Shown here in pieces: positions 8,111-16,363 of a stretch of 26,786 nucleotides of DNA. The stretch comes from a virus. Below the pieces are notes generated by a model. The model had not been told where the DNA came from and did not search any database. It saw only the letters and a program-made list of their open reading frames with translations. The position numbers and the translations under genes are program-made. Where the stretch lies: IMG/VR virus record IMGVR_UViG_3300006917_000126, positions 1 to 26,786 of that record; one strand, written 5' to 3'. Every line of letters starts with the position of its first letter. Position 1 is the first letter of the stretch.

Positions 8111-9018
8111 TGTTTGCCGCCAAAAACATGCAGTTTTCTTCTTCTACCGCAGCGGCGGTGAGGTCTTTTACGATCTCCCCGGCTGTAGCGGGGAAATCTA
8201 CATGGAACTTGGACACTGACGGGCCGTTGACGCTCTCTGCGTATGGGGACTGGACAATTGTGCCGACCGGCACCTTTTCTGCCACGGTAAAAATGTGGGG
8301 CGGCGGCGGCGGGCGAGGCAATAACACTGGAGCTACGGGCGGTGGCGGTGGCGCTGCCACGGGAACGGTTTCTTTTACCGGTTCAACAACGCACCTTTTG
8401 TCTGTAGGCCAAGGTGGTCAGTACGGTAATCCGTCTGCGGCAGCTTTCAACGGTGGTGGACCCGGCAAAGGAAGCTCGCAAAACGCAGGCGGCGGCGCTG
8501 GTTACACTGGCATTTTCCGCAATTCCAAAACCCAAGGCAACGCCGTCCTTATGGCAGGCGGCGGCGGCGGAAATGGATATTCTTTTGGCACCAATCAGGG
8601 CAATGGTGGTGCGGGTGGCGGCAGTAGCGGTCAGTCAGGTTATGGGGGTTCTGCGGCGGGTGATGTAAACAATCAAGGGACGCAATCCGCAGGCGGACCT
8701 AGCGGCAGCGGATCGGCCTCTAATGGGTCGGCGCTACAGGGTGGTGACGGAACCGGCGGCAGCTATAATGGCGGCGGCGGTGGTGGTTATTTTGGTGGCG
8801 GCGCTGGCGGTACTTTTAGCAGTCCAATTAGCACTAACTACGCAGGCGGCGGCGGCGGCTCTGGATACGTAAACAACACTTACGTTACGAGCAGTACCTT
8901 GTATACTGGCAACTACGCAACGCCCGGAAACAGCTCTGACGCGCAGCGCGGGACTTCAGGCGCAGGATCAACTTCTCAAGACACCAACGGCAATGATGGC
9001 CGCATTTACATTGCGTGA
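8110..9018 (+). CDS. Glycine-rich tail adhesin-like protein, divergent type
   Basis: A 302-residue protein. Residues 1-60 are not glycine-rich (AAKNMQFSSSTAAAVRSF, then FTISPAVAGKSTWNLDTDG), followed by TFSATVKMWGGGGGRGNNTG and about 200 residues of Gly-rich sequence. Unlike the other three glycine-rich proteins here, it lacks the RYADTYSAAT and YRWTGSGSITF ending and instead finishes DTNGNDGRIYIA, a glycine-rich-domain ending seen in other bacterial and phage proteins. It probably shares the same general fold but has a different origin. An adhesin or fibre-tip role is inferred from context. Start ATG 8110 overlaps the upstream stop. Confidence 0.65.
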   Translation: MFAAKNMQFSSSTAAAVRSFTISPAVAGKSTWNLDTDGPLTLSAYGDWTIVPTGTFSATVKMWGGGGGRGNNTGATGGGGGAATGTVSFTGSTTHLLSVGQGGQYGNPSAAAFNGGGPGKGSSQNAGGGAGYTGIFRNSKTQGNAVLMAGGGGGNGYSFGTNQGNGGAGGGSSGQSGYGGSAAGDVNNQGTQSAGGPSGSGSASNGSALQGGDGTGGSYNGGGGGGYFGGGAGGTFSSPISTNYAGGGGGSGYVNNTYVTSSTLYTGNYATPGNSSDAQRGTSGAGSTSQDTNGNDGRIYIA

Positions 9019-9027
9019 GGGGATAGA

Positions 9028-9420
9028 ATGGCTCACTTTGCACAACTGGACCCTAGCAGCGTCGTTCTTCAGGTAATTGTTGTAAACAACAATGAATTGT
9101 TGGACGAGCAAGGAGTTGAGAGCGAGGCTAAAGGTATTGCGTTTTGTCAGTCGCTTTTTGGCCCTGAAACTCTTTGGGCGCAAACCAGCTATAATGCCAA
9201 TTTCCGCAAAAACTACGCTGGGATTGGGTTTTCATTTGACGCGGTAAGGAACGCCTTTATTCCGCCAAAGCCTTACCCCTCATGGGTTCTCAATGAAGAA
9301 ACTTGCCAGTGGCAGGCACCTATTCCGTACCCGAATGATGGCAATTCATATTATTGGGATGAATCATCTACGGGTTCTCCAACCTACCAAACGTGGGTTG
9401 AGGTAACTTACGAGGTCTAA
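9028..9420 (+). CDS. Widely conserved small phage protein of unknown function
   Basis: A 130-residue protein with GAGGGG upstream of ATG 9028. The motifs VIVVNNNELLDEQGVESEAK, GIAFCQSLFG, NFRKNYAGIGFSFD and FIPPKPYPSWVLNE are ones I recall from many marine and freshwater phages, including cyanophages, where the protein is usually near tail fibre genes and unassigned. The end is Trp/Tyr-rich (CQWQAPIPYPNDGNSYYWDE). The fold is probably compact. No catalytic pattern, signal peptide or membrane segment is seen. Inside this fibre array it may be a small fibre-associated or assembly protein; that is context only. Confidence 0.65.
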   Translation: MAHFAQLDPSSVVLQVIVVNNNELLDEQGVESEAKGIAFCQSLFGPETLWAQTSYNANFRKNYAGIGFSFDAVRNAFIPPKPYPSWVLNEETCQWQAPIPYPNDGNSYYWDESSTGSPTYQTWVEVTYEV

Positions 9421-9421
9421 G

Positions 9422-9997
9422 ATGCCTTCAACGATCAACGCCTCTAATGGAGCTTCAAGCGGCCTGATTTCCACAGGCGACGCTTCTGGCGTGCTTCAGC
9501 TTCAGACCAATAACGGCACTACGGCGCTGACGTTGGGAACGGATCAGTCTGCCACGTTTGCCAATAAGGTGACTATCACCGGCACTACGTCGGCGCTTGG
9601 TCTGGTTGTGACAAACATGGTGGAGGCGACAACTGTTTCCGCCACGTCAGCAACAGGCACGATCACCTATGACGTGACGACCCAATCCATTCTCTACTAT
9701 ACGGTTAACGCTGCGGCTAATTGGACGATGAATTTCCGCGCCAGCAGCGGGACCAGTCTGGACACGGCTATGGCAACTGGGCAGACCATCACGGTCGTCT
9801 TCCTCGCTACCAATGGGCCGACTGCTTACTACAACAGCGCCGTTCAAATTGATGGCTCGTCCGTTACGCCGAAATATCAGGGCGGCACCGCATGGACATC
9901 TGGCAACGCTTCCAGCATTGATGCGTACACATACACAATCATCAAGACTGGCTCTGCTACGTTTACCGTGTTGGCTTCTCAGACTAAGTTTGCGTGA
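9422..9997 (+). CDS. Small beta-rich fibre protein, carrier type C (copy 1)
   Basis: A 191-residue protein with GAGG 6 nt before ATG 9422. The N-terminus (GLISTGDASGVLQLQTNNG) is a phage fibre head motif shared with the 6252 protein. From about residue 60 to the end it is closely similar to the 11368 protein, sharing TTQSILYYT-like strands, SGTSLDTAMATGQ, AYYNSAVQIDGSSVTPK, YTYTIIKTGSATF and the terminal SQTKFA. These are two copies of one family within 2 kb. No enzyme motif is visible. It precedes the beta-propeller gene by 9 nt, whereas its paralogue precedes a glycine-rich gene. Confidence 0.68.
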   Translation: MPSTINASNGASSGLISTGDASGVLQLQTNNGTTALTLGTDQSATFANKVTITGTTSALGLVVTNMVEATTVSATSATGTITYDVTTQSILYYTVNAAANWTMNFRASSGTSLDTAMATGQTITVVFLATNGPTAYYNSAVQIDGSSVTPKYQGGTAWTSGNASSIDAYTYTIIKTGSATFTVLASQTKFA

Positions 9998-10006
9998 GGT
10001 AGCTCC

Positions 10007-11065
10007 ATGCCCACCGCAATCAGCTTTGCCGCAGGATCAGCTAGAGGATTTGGGTTTGCAACCCTGTCTGCGGGTGGTTTTTTAGCTCTCTCACACGGTT
10101 TGACGCCGTTTGTGAGCGTCTATGCTTTCACTGCGAGTGGATTTGGCTCAAAATATGCAAATCCTGCTACGCTGCCTGCAAGCACAGGCGTGGGCGTTGC
10201 TTACAACCACAACTCAACTGTGTTGGCTGTAGCTCATGCAACAACCCCATTTTTAAGCGTGTATCCTTGGTCAGCTGGTGGGTTTGGAGCCAAATATGCC
10301 AATCCAGCTACTCTGCCAACAGGCTTAGGCAACGGCGTTGACTTTAACTCTAATAGCTCCGCGATAGCTGTTTCACATGGTGCAACGCCATATATCACCG
10401 CTTATCCGTGGTCTTCTGCTGGTTTTGGAACAAAATACGCCAATCCGTCTACGTTGCCGACAGGAACCGGTAATGGCGTAGCTTTTAGTCCTAGCGATGC
10501 TGCACTTGCGGTTTCTCATAACGCTTCGCCGTTTATCTCCATATATGCCTTTTCCGGGAGCGGTTTTGGGTCAAAATTTGCGGACCCAGCTACTTTGCCA
10601 ACAGGAACCGGAAATGGCGTTGCGTTTGCGCCGAACGGCTCTCATGTGGCAGTTGCTCATACTACGACGCCCTTTATCACGGCCTATCCTTGGTCGGGTG
10701 GCGGATTCGGAACTAAGTATGCCAATCCTTCAACTTTGCCGACAGGAACGGGTGATAGCGTTGCATTTAACCCAACTAGCACTGTTGTGGCGGTAGGACA
10801 TGGAACAAACACTTTTGTCTCAGCCTATGCGTGGTCTGGCAGCGGATTCGGAACCAAGTATTCAAACCCCGCCACCCTCCCTACTGGCGAGGGTTTTGGC
10901 GTGACGTTTAACGCAGCCGGTACGGCCATTGCGGTTGCCCACGGCACTACGCCATTTGTCACCGCTTATCCTTGGTCCAACGCAACCGGTTTTGGAACTA
11001 AGTACGCTAATCCTTCTACACTTCCACCCAGCACTGGCACTAGCGTGTCATTTGGCACAGCTTAA
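10007..11065 (+). CDS. Seven-repeat beta-propeller protein (WD40/YVTN-like), probable fibre tip
   Basis: A 352-residue protein made almost entirely of seven repeats of about 47 residues, each with the pattern [VA]-x-H-x-x-x-[PT]-[FY]-[VLI]-[ST]-x-Y-x-[FW] ... GFG-x-K-[YF]-x-[DN]-P-[AS]-TLP, followed by a strand such as GVAFNPTSTVVAVGHG. The conserved His of the first repeat is residue 30 and the next is residue 77. Seven blades of this size fit a closed beta-propeller. Residues 1-29 (AISFAAGSARGFGFATLSAG) are a leader plus the first strand; the last strand (SVSFGTA) probably closes the ring. Propellers are common carbohydrate- or protein-binding scaffolds; use as a receptor-binding tip is inferred. 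Start ATG 10007 has GAGGTAG upstream. Codon use seems more A/T-rich than in its neighbours. Confidence 0.75.
   Translation: MPTAISFAAGSARGFGFATLSAGGFLALSHGLTPFVSVYAFTASGFGSKYANPATLPASTGVGVAYNHNSTVLAVAHATTPFLSVYPWSAGGFGAKYANPATLPTGLGNGVDFNSNSSAIAVSHGATPYITAYPWSSAGFGTKYANPSTLPTGTGNGVAFSPSDAALAVSHNASPFISIYAFSGSGFGSKFADPATLPTGTGNGVAFAPNGSHVAVAHTTTPFITAYPWSGGGFGTKYANPSTLPTGTGDSVAFNPTSTVVAVGHGTNTFVSAYAWSGSGFGTKYSNPATLPTGEGFGVTFNAAGTAIAVAHGTTPFVTAYPWSNATGFGTKYANPSTLPPSTGTSVSFGTA
10091..11062 (+). repeat. Seven tandem ~141-nt beta-propeller repeats
   Basis: The units are about 141 nt (47 codons) long with diverged DNA but a strongly conserved encoded GFGxKYxNPxTLPxGxG core. The last unit carries one extra residue (SNATGFG). 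Confidence 0.85.
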
Positions 11066-11086
11066 CTCTACAATCGGGAGACTGAA

Positions 11087-11341
11087 ATGGTTGACACTGT
11101 AGCCGCGCGATCCGCGATCCTTGTAACTGCTCTTGAGGCGCGTGAGCAGGAAGTCCTGCATTATCAGATTAACATTGATAACTACACGCTGGCTCTTGAG
11201 CGTATTGCCGCCATGTCCGCGCAGGAACAGTCTGATCTTTCCGCGTTCAAAGATCAGTTGCAGAGCCTTCTGGCGTCTGAAAAGGCGGAACAGAAAAAGG
11301 CGCAGATCATGCTTGACGTTATTCGGGCGCAGGTCGGCTGA
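11087..11341 (+). CDS. Small coiled-coil protein of unknown function
   Basis: An 84-residue, almost wholly helical protein with GGGAG before ATG 11087. Hydrophobic residues alternate with Glu/Gln/Lys through most of its length (ALEAREQEVLHYQINIDNYT, then DLSAFKDQLQSLLASEKAEQ), giving a coiled-coil appearance. It has no signal peptide or membrane segment and no cysteine. It sits alone between two fibre cassettes. A fibre chaperone, a trimerisation helper or a minor tail protein are all possible; nothing in the sequence decides between them. Confidence 0.6.
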   Translation: MVDTVAARSAILVTALEAREQEVLHYQINIDNYTLALERIAAMSAQEQSDLSAFKDQLQSLLASEKAEQKKAQIMLDVIRAQVG

Positions 11342-11367
11342 GTAGCTAGTTCTTTAAGGAGAGATCA

Positions 11368-11943
11368 ATGACGATCCCCCGCGACCTATCCAATCTTGCT
11401 CCGGGCGCTAACACGTCTGGCGTTTTGCAGCCGTCTAAAGGCGGGACGGGGGCCACCACTCTGGCGGGGGCTAATATCCCCGTTACCACGGCGAACAACA
11501 CGTTTACCGGCACTCAGAGCTTCACGGGCACGTCCTCCGCTTTGGCGGCGGTTCTCACTGACGTGGCAGAAAGCATCACGGTTTCCGCTACTGCGGCAAC
11601 CGGCACGATCAACTACGACGTGACCACGCAGAACGCCCTTTTCTACACCACCAACTCATCCGGCAACTTTACGGTCAATTTCAGAGGTTCGTCTGGCACA
11701 TCGCTGGACACTCTGATGTCAACCGGCCAGATGATTACCGCAGTGTTTCTCGTGACCAACGGTTCGCCTGCTTACTACAATACGGCTGTGCAGGTGGATG
11801 GCTCGTCTGTCACTCCAAAGTGGCAGGGCGGCACCGCGCCAACGAGCGGTAATACGTCATCGGTAGACATCTACACTTACACGATCATCAAGACGGGAAG
11901 CGCCACGTTCTCTGTCTTTGCTTCGCAGACTAAATTTGCGTGA
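11368..11943 (+). CDS. Small beta-rich fibre protein, carrier type C (copy 2)
   Basis: A 191-residue paralogue of the 9422 protein, with a good ribosome binding site (AAGGAGAG) before ATG 11368. The N-terminal 55 residues differ and contain a fibre motif familiar from other tail fibres (GVLQPSKGGTGATTLAGANI, then FTGTQSFTG). From there the two proteins align to the same final SQTKFA (for example SGTSLDTLMSTGQ, AYYNTAVQVDGSSVTPKW, YTYTIIKTGSATFSVFASQ). The downstream partner is a glycine-rich protein rather than a propeller. The unequal N-termini suggest different attachment points for a common distal domain. Confidence 0.68.
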   Translation: MTIPRDLSNLAPGANTSGVLQPSKGGTGATTLAGANIPVTTANNTFTGTQSFTGTSSALAAVLTDVAESITVSATAATGTINYDVTTQNALFYTTNSSGNFTVNFRGSSGTSLDTLMSTGQMITAVFLVTNGSPAYYNTAVQVDGSSVTPKWQGGTAPTSGNTSSVDIYTYTIIKTGSATFSVFASQTKFA

Positions 11944-11952
11944 GGTGCAAAT

Positions 11953-12771
11953 ATGCCCACTATCGTCACGCGAGGCGTAGCATCTGCCAGAGCATTGGGC
12001 TTTGCAAGAATAACCGGCAATCCTCCTCCTACGGTTGAATACCTCGTTGTGGCGGGTGGTGGTGGAGCCGGATATGGCGGCGGTGGCGCGGGCGGTTATA
12101 GAACTGCCTCTGGGTTTGCTGTAACAAGCGGCTCTGCGATCACCGTTACTGTTGGCGCTGGTGGAAGCGGTAGCACCGGAAGCCCCTCTAATGGTTCAAA
12201 TTCTGTCTTCAGTTCCATAACAAGTCTTGGTGGCGGTTATGGAGGCTCATCAAACGATTATACTGGTGATACTGGCGGGTCCGGCGGCGGCGGATTTCTT
12301 GGTAATGGCAGCGGAGAGGCGAATGGTTCTCCGGGAACGTCAGGACAAGGTAATAGTGGAGGGCGTGGCGGGAGCGATGATGAAACGTACCGCACCGGCG
12401 GCGGCGGTGGTGGCGCAGGCGGGAGTGGAACGGATAGCGGCGGCGGCGGGGGTAACGGTGGTAACGGGTCATCGTCTAGCATCACTGGCTCATCCGTAAC
12501 TTACGCGGGTGGCGGTGGCGGAAACGGCTCCACCTCTGATGGCGCTGGATCAGGCGGCTCTGGCGGTGGCGGCACAAATGGTGGTTCCGGCACGGCAAAT
12601 ACCGGTGGTGGCGGCGGGGCCAATAGTGGAAGTGGCGGCTCTGGGGTGGTTATTATTCGGTATGCCGACACTTATTCTGCCGCGACAGCAACAACCGGGT
12701 CGCCTACAATTACTGTTTCTGGCGGGTATCGCATTTACCGTTGGACAGGCTCAGGCAGCATCACGTTCTAG
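11953..12771 (+). CDS. Glycine-rich tail adhesin-like protein (copy 2)
   Basis: A 272-residue paralogue of the 6725 and 13638 proteins: PPTVEYLVVAGGGGAGYGGG start, RTASGFAVTSGSAITVTVG strand region, Gly-rich core, and the ending SGVVIIRYADTYSAATATTG to YRIYRWTGSGSITF. Its 24-residue leader (TIVTRGVASARALGFARITG) differs from theirs but resembles the leader of the beta-propeller at 10007 (SARGFGFATLSAG versus SARALGFARITG). Both of those genes follow a type C carrier. GAGGTG precedes ATG 11953. I infer a receptor-binding tip mounted on the carrier encoded just upstream. Confidence 0.7.
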   Translation: MPTIVTRGVASARALGFARITGNPPPTVEYLVVAGGGGAGYGGGGAGGYRTASGFAVTSGSAITVTVGAGGSGSTGSPSNGSNSVFSSITSLGGGYGGSSNDYTGDTGGSGGGGFLGNGSGEANGSPGTSGQGNSGGRGGSDDETYRTGGGGGGAGGSGTDSGGGGGNGGNGSSSSITGSSVTYAGGGGGNGSTSDGAGSGGSGGGGTNGGSGTANTGGGGGANSGSGGSGVVIIRYADTYSAATATTGSPTITVSGGYRIYRWTGSGSITF

Positions 12772-12773
12772 CG

Positions 12774-12802
12774 AGAAACCATTGGTCGTGGTGGAGGTTT
12801 CT
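12774..12802 (+). promoter_or_regulatory. 7-bp inverted repeat in an intergenic gap of the fibre array
   Basis: AGAAACC (12774-12780) and GGTTTCT (12796-12802) are exact inverted repeats separated by 15 nt, in the 81-nt gap before the gene at 12853, which is much wider than most gaps in this array. No T tract follows. A weak promoter-like pairing (TTGGTC at 12782 and CAATAT at 12806, 18-nt spacer) overlaps it but is far from consensus. An internal promoter or regulatory hairpin is possible. Confidence 0.25.
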
Positions 12803-12852
12803 GCCCAATATGTTAGTATCCACCAAACTCCTGACCGTGACCGAGGCCACTC

Positions 12853-13637
<785 letters not shown>

Positions 13638-13638
<1 letters not shown>

Positions 13639-14504
13639 TGGCCGCAGTCCACCAAATCTGTCTTGCGACTCAGACGCCGCTACCGGCCCCGCCAAGCGTG
13701 CAATATCTGGTTGTGGCAGGCGGTGGTGGAGCTGGCTCTGACATGGGTGGCGGTGGTGGTGCAGGTGGTTATCGCACGGCCAGCGGCTATTCCGTCACCG
13801 GAGGCTCGACGTATACCGTAACCGTTGGCGCGGGTGGCGCACGCGGCGGCTCTACTGGCAAAGGCTCAAACGGGTCTAACTCCGTCTTTGACACCATCAC
13901 ATCTACCGGTGGTGGCGCTGCCACTGGCGGTTTGGATGCTTTTGATGGTTTCGCGTCTAATTCTGGCGGTTCTGGCGGTGGTGGTGGTTCTGATTCTAGC
14001 GGTAATCCCGGCGGCGCAACGCCGGGGTCCGGCACTAGCGGTCAGGGCAACTCTGGTGGTTCTGGGTCGGCCTATAATGGTTCTTACAAAGCTGGCGGCG
14101 GTGGCGGTGGCGCTGGCGCAGGCGGTCAAGATGGCTACATTGATTCGGCTCCGCGTTATGCGGGCGCGGGCGGCGCGGGTCTGCAAGCCTTTGACGGAAG
14201 CTACTACGCTGGCGGTGGCGGCGGCGGTAGCGTGAACGCTCCTAACGGCGGCGCAGGCGGTATTGGTGGCGGTGGCACGGGTAGTGATACTGTTGCCGGA
14301 ACGGCGGGAACTGCCAATACCGGTGGCGGCGGTGGCGGTGGCACCAATAACGAGTTTGGCGGAAATGGCGGCTCTGGCGTTGTTATTCTCCGTTACGCTG
14401 ATTCTTATCGTGCAGCCACATCTACAACTGGCTCTCCCACTGTGACTGTTTCTGGTGGGTTCCGAACGTATAAGTGGACATCTTCCGGCAGCATCACATT
14501 TTAA
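13638..14504 (+). CDS. Glycine-rich tail adhesin-like protein (copy 3)
   Basis: A 288-residue paralogue of the glycine-rich proteins at 6725 and 11953, starting at an ATG that overlaps the upstream stop by one base. After an 18-residue leader (MAAVHQICLATQTPLPAP) come PPSVQYLVVAGGGGAGSD, RTASGYSVTGGSTYTVTVG, a Gly-rich core of about 170 residues, and the ending SGVVILRYADSYRAATSTTG to YKWTSSGSITF. The leader loosely resembles that of the 6725 protein ([IV]H near residue 4-5 followed by a hydrophobic run), and both follow a type A tip domain. A receptor-binding role is inferred. Confidence 0.7.
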
Positions 14505-14516
14505 AGAACCGCGCCA

Positions 14517-16343
14517 ATGGCAAATGACAAAGCATCAGTTGTTGGTGGTCAAATCCGTCTAGGCCGCGATCCGGCTAACGGCGAACTGCTTATTGGCGAT
14601 GGTTCTGGTTTCACGCTCGGATCACTAACCGCTGGCACCAACGTCACAATCACTAGCCCGTCTCCGGGTGAGATTGAGATTTCGGCTACTGGCGGGGGTG
14701 GTGGCGCTGGCCCGACAGGACCAACTGGTGCTGTTGGACCCACCGGACCTGCGGGCGGCGGCGGTGGTGGTGCAACAGGTCCCACTGGTCCTACGGGTCC
14801 GACCGGACCTACTGGAGCAGGGACAACTGGCCCGACAGGTCCGACGGGCTCCATTGGCCCGACTGGTCCGGGTGTGGGTGCAACTGGTCCAACAGGTCCT
14901 ACAGGTCCGTCTGGCGCTGGTCCTACTGGCCCAACCGGCACTAGCGGCCCGACCGGTCCTACTGGAACGGCTGGTCCAACGGGACCCGGTGTCGGCGCAA
15001 CTGGTCCTACAGGCCCAACAGGGGCAACCGGTGCTGGCGGCACGGGTCCTACAGGTCCTACAGGGGCTAATGGAATTGATGGCCCGACAGGCCCGACTGG
15101 TGCAACTGGTCCTGCCGGTGGTGGCCCAACGGGTCCGACGGGTCCCGCGTCTACGGTAGCGGGCCCGACTGGTCCTACGGGAAGTTCTGGCACTGCTGGT
15201 GCCGTTGGCCCAACTGGGCCGACAGGCGCATCAGGTGGTGGCGGTTCCTCATTTTGGGTTAGCGTTGCTGATTATGGGGCTGTCGGTAACGGCTCAACAG
15301 ATGACACGTCTGCCTTTCAGTCTGCAATCAACTCTCTCGGCGCGGCTGGCGGTACAGTTATCATTCCTGATGGGTTCCGGTGCCGAATCGCTTCCAATCT
15401 GACGGTGAAGCCAAATGTGACCCTGAAAGGTCCGTTTAAGTACGTGGGCACCCCCGGCAACAACTCTTCTACGCCCTATGGCAGCGTGTCCGCTATTCTT
15501 CTGAGTTCTAGCGCCACCATTGAGCTTCAAGGCGGCGCTGGCGTTGATGGCTGTCTCATCTACCGTTATGGCATGTCATTCCCGGAAAGTAGTTCTTCTG
15601 GGTTCTCTGGCACGGCCATTCAAGTTAGCTCCTATGACGATGCGTTTGTCACAGGCTCTATGATCCTTGGCTTCAATCAGGCCATTTACTCCACCAACTC
15701 TCAGAGAATCAGAGTGGTGGATGTCTATATTGACTGTAACAACGGTGTGTGGATTGACCAGTGCGCAGACATCTCGCGTCTGGCGCGGGTGCATTGCTGG
15801 CCGTTTGTCACCATTGCGGGCGGGGGCGGAACGTCTCGTCTTCAGAGAAGCGGCAACGCTTTTTACTTCACTAATCTCAATGACTGGGGCAAGGTAGTTG
15901 ACTGCTTCAGCTACGGGTATTTTAGAGGTTATCACGTTAACGGACCTGATGAGATGTCCTTCATCGGGTGTGGTGCTGACAATACACCCGGTGCTTATTC
16001 CGGCTCCATTGGGTTCCTTGTCACGGGCAGCAGCACCAATACGACATTGGTTGGCTGTCAAACCGCAGCGCAACAAAACGGATATTACTTCTCAACGTCT
16101 GGCAGCAGCCGCATGATTCACTGCGATGCTTGGGGCTGCACAGACAATGGGATTGTTGTCTCCGCTGGCGATGTAGCTATTATGGGTGGCGGCATCCGTT
16201 ATGTTGGGCCTTATGGTCCGGCGACAGGATTGGCTCGCGTAGGTGGCAACGCATATGTGTGGGGTGTTGGGTTCCAGACAGGCGGAACCATGACGCCGAC
16301 TTCTGGCACTATTACTACTATGCCTGCGACTTATACATTCTAA
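14517..16343 (+). CDS. Tailspike: collagen-like stalk plus pectate-lyase-type beta-helix
   Basis: A 608-residue protein. Residues 1-63 are an N-terminal module ([20 protein letters not shown], then a [19 protein letters not shown] strand region). Residues about 65-240 are GPT-rich collagen triplets with a repeated [14 protein letters not shown] interruption. From residue 244 it matches the start of the pectate-lyase superfamily right-handed beta-helix ([40 protein letters not shown]), a hallmark of tailspikes that bind or cleave surface polysaccharide. The remainder (to 608) has short Gly/Asn-rich coils as in beta-helices. I cannot place catalytic residues, so it may be a depolymerase or a non-cleaving lectin. 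It is followed 20 nt later by the glycosyltransferase fusion gene. Confidence 0.82.
   Translation: MANDKASVVGGQIRLGRDPANGELLIGDGSGFTLGSLTAGTNVTITSPSPGEIEISATGGGGGAGPTGPTGAVGPTGPAGGGGGGATGPTGPTGPTGPTGAGTTGPTGPTGSIGPTGPGVGATGPTGPTGPSGAGPTGPTGTSGPTGPTGTAGPTGPGVGATGPTGPTGATGAGGTGPTGPTGANGIDGPTGPTGATGPAGGGPTGPTGPASTVAGPTGPTGSSGTAGAVGPTGPTGASGGGGSSFWVSVADYGAVGNGSTDDTSAFQSAINSLGAAGGTVIIPDGFRCRIASNLTVKPNVTLKGPFKYVGTPGNNSSTPYGSVSAILLSSSATIELQGGAGVDGCLIYRYGMSFPESSSSGFSGTAIQVSSYDDAFVTGSMILGFNQAIYSTNSQRIRVVDVYIDCNNGVWIDQCADISRLARVHCWPFVTIAGGGGTSRLQRSGNAFYFTNLNDWGKVVDCFSYGYFRGYHVNGPDEMSFIGCGADNTPGAYSGSIGFLVTGSSTNTTLVGCQTAAQQNGYYFSTSGSSRMIHCDAWGCTDNGIVVSAGDVAIMGGGIRYVGPYGPATGLARVGGNAYVWGVGFQTGGTMTPTSGTITTMPATYTF
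14709..15233 (+). repeat. Collagen-like Gly-X-Y coding block of the tailspike
   Basis: About 58 triplets, mostly GPT, with irregular interruptions (GPGVGATG twice, [10 protein letters not shown] once). The STVAGPT interruption is also present in the large fibre at 4750-4860 and near 5745, suggesting exchange between the genes. Confidence 0.87.
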
Positions 16344-16363
16344 ACCGGCACTAAGGGGGTCAC

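Noticed and set aside
10091-11062. CRISPR-like or tandem DNA repeat array
   Set aside because: The regular ~141-nt spacing is due to protein repeats; DNA copies are diverged and there are no short identical repeats with unique spacers.
12782-12811. Sigma-70 promoter (TTGGTC with CAATAT)
   Set aside because: The match to consensus is poor and other alignments are equally likely; it is kept only as part of a low-confidence regulatory gap.
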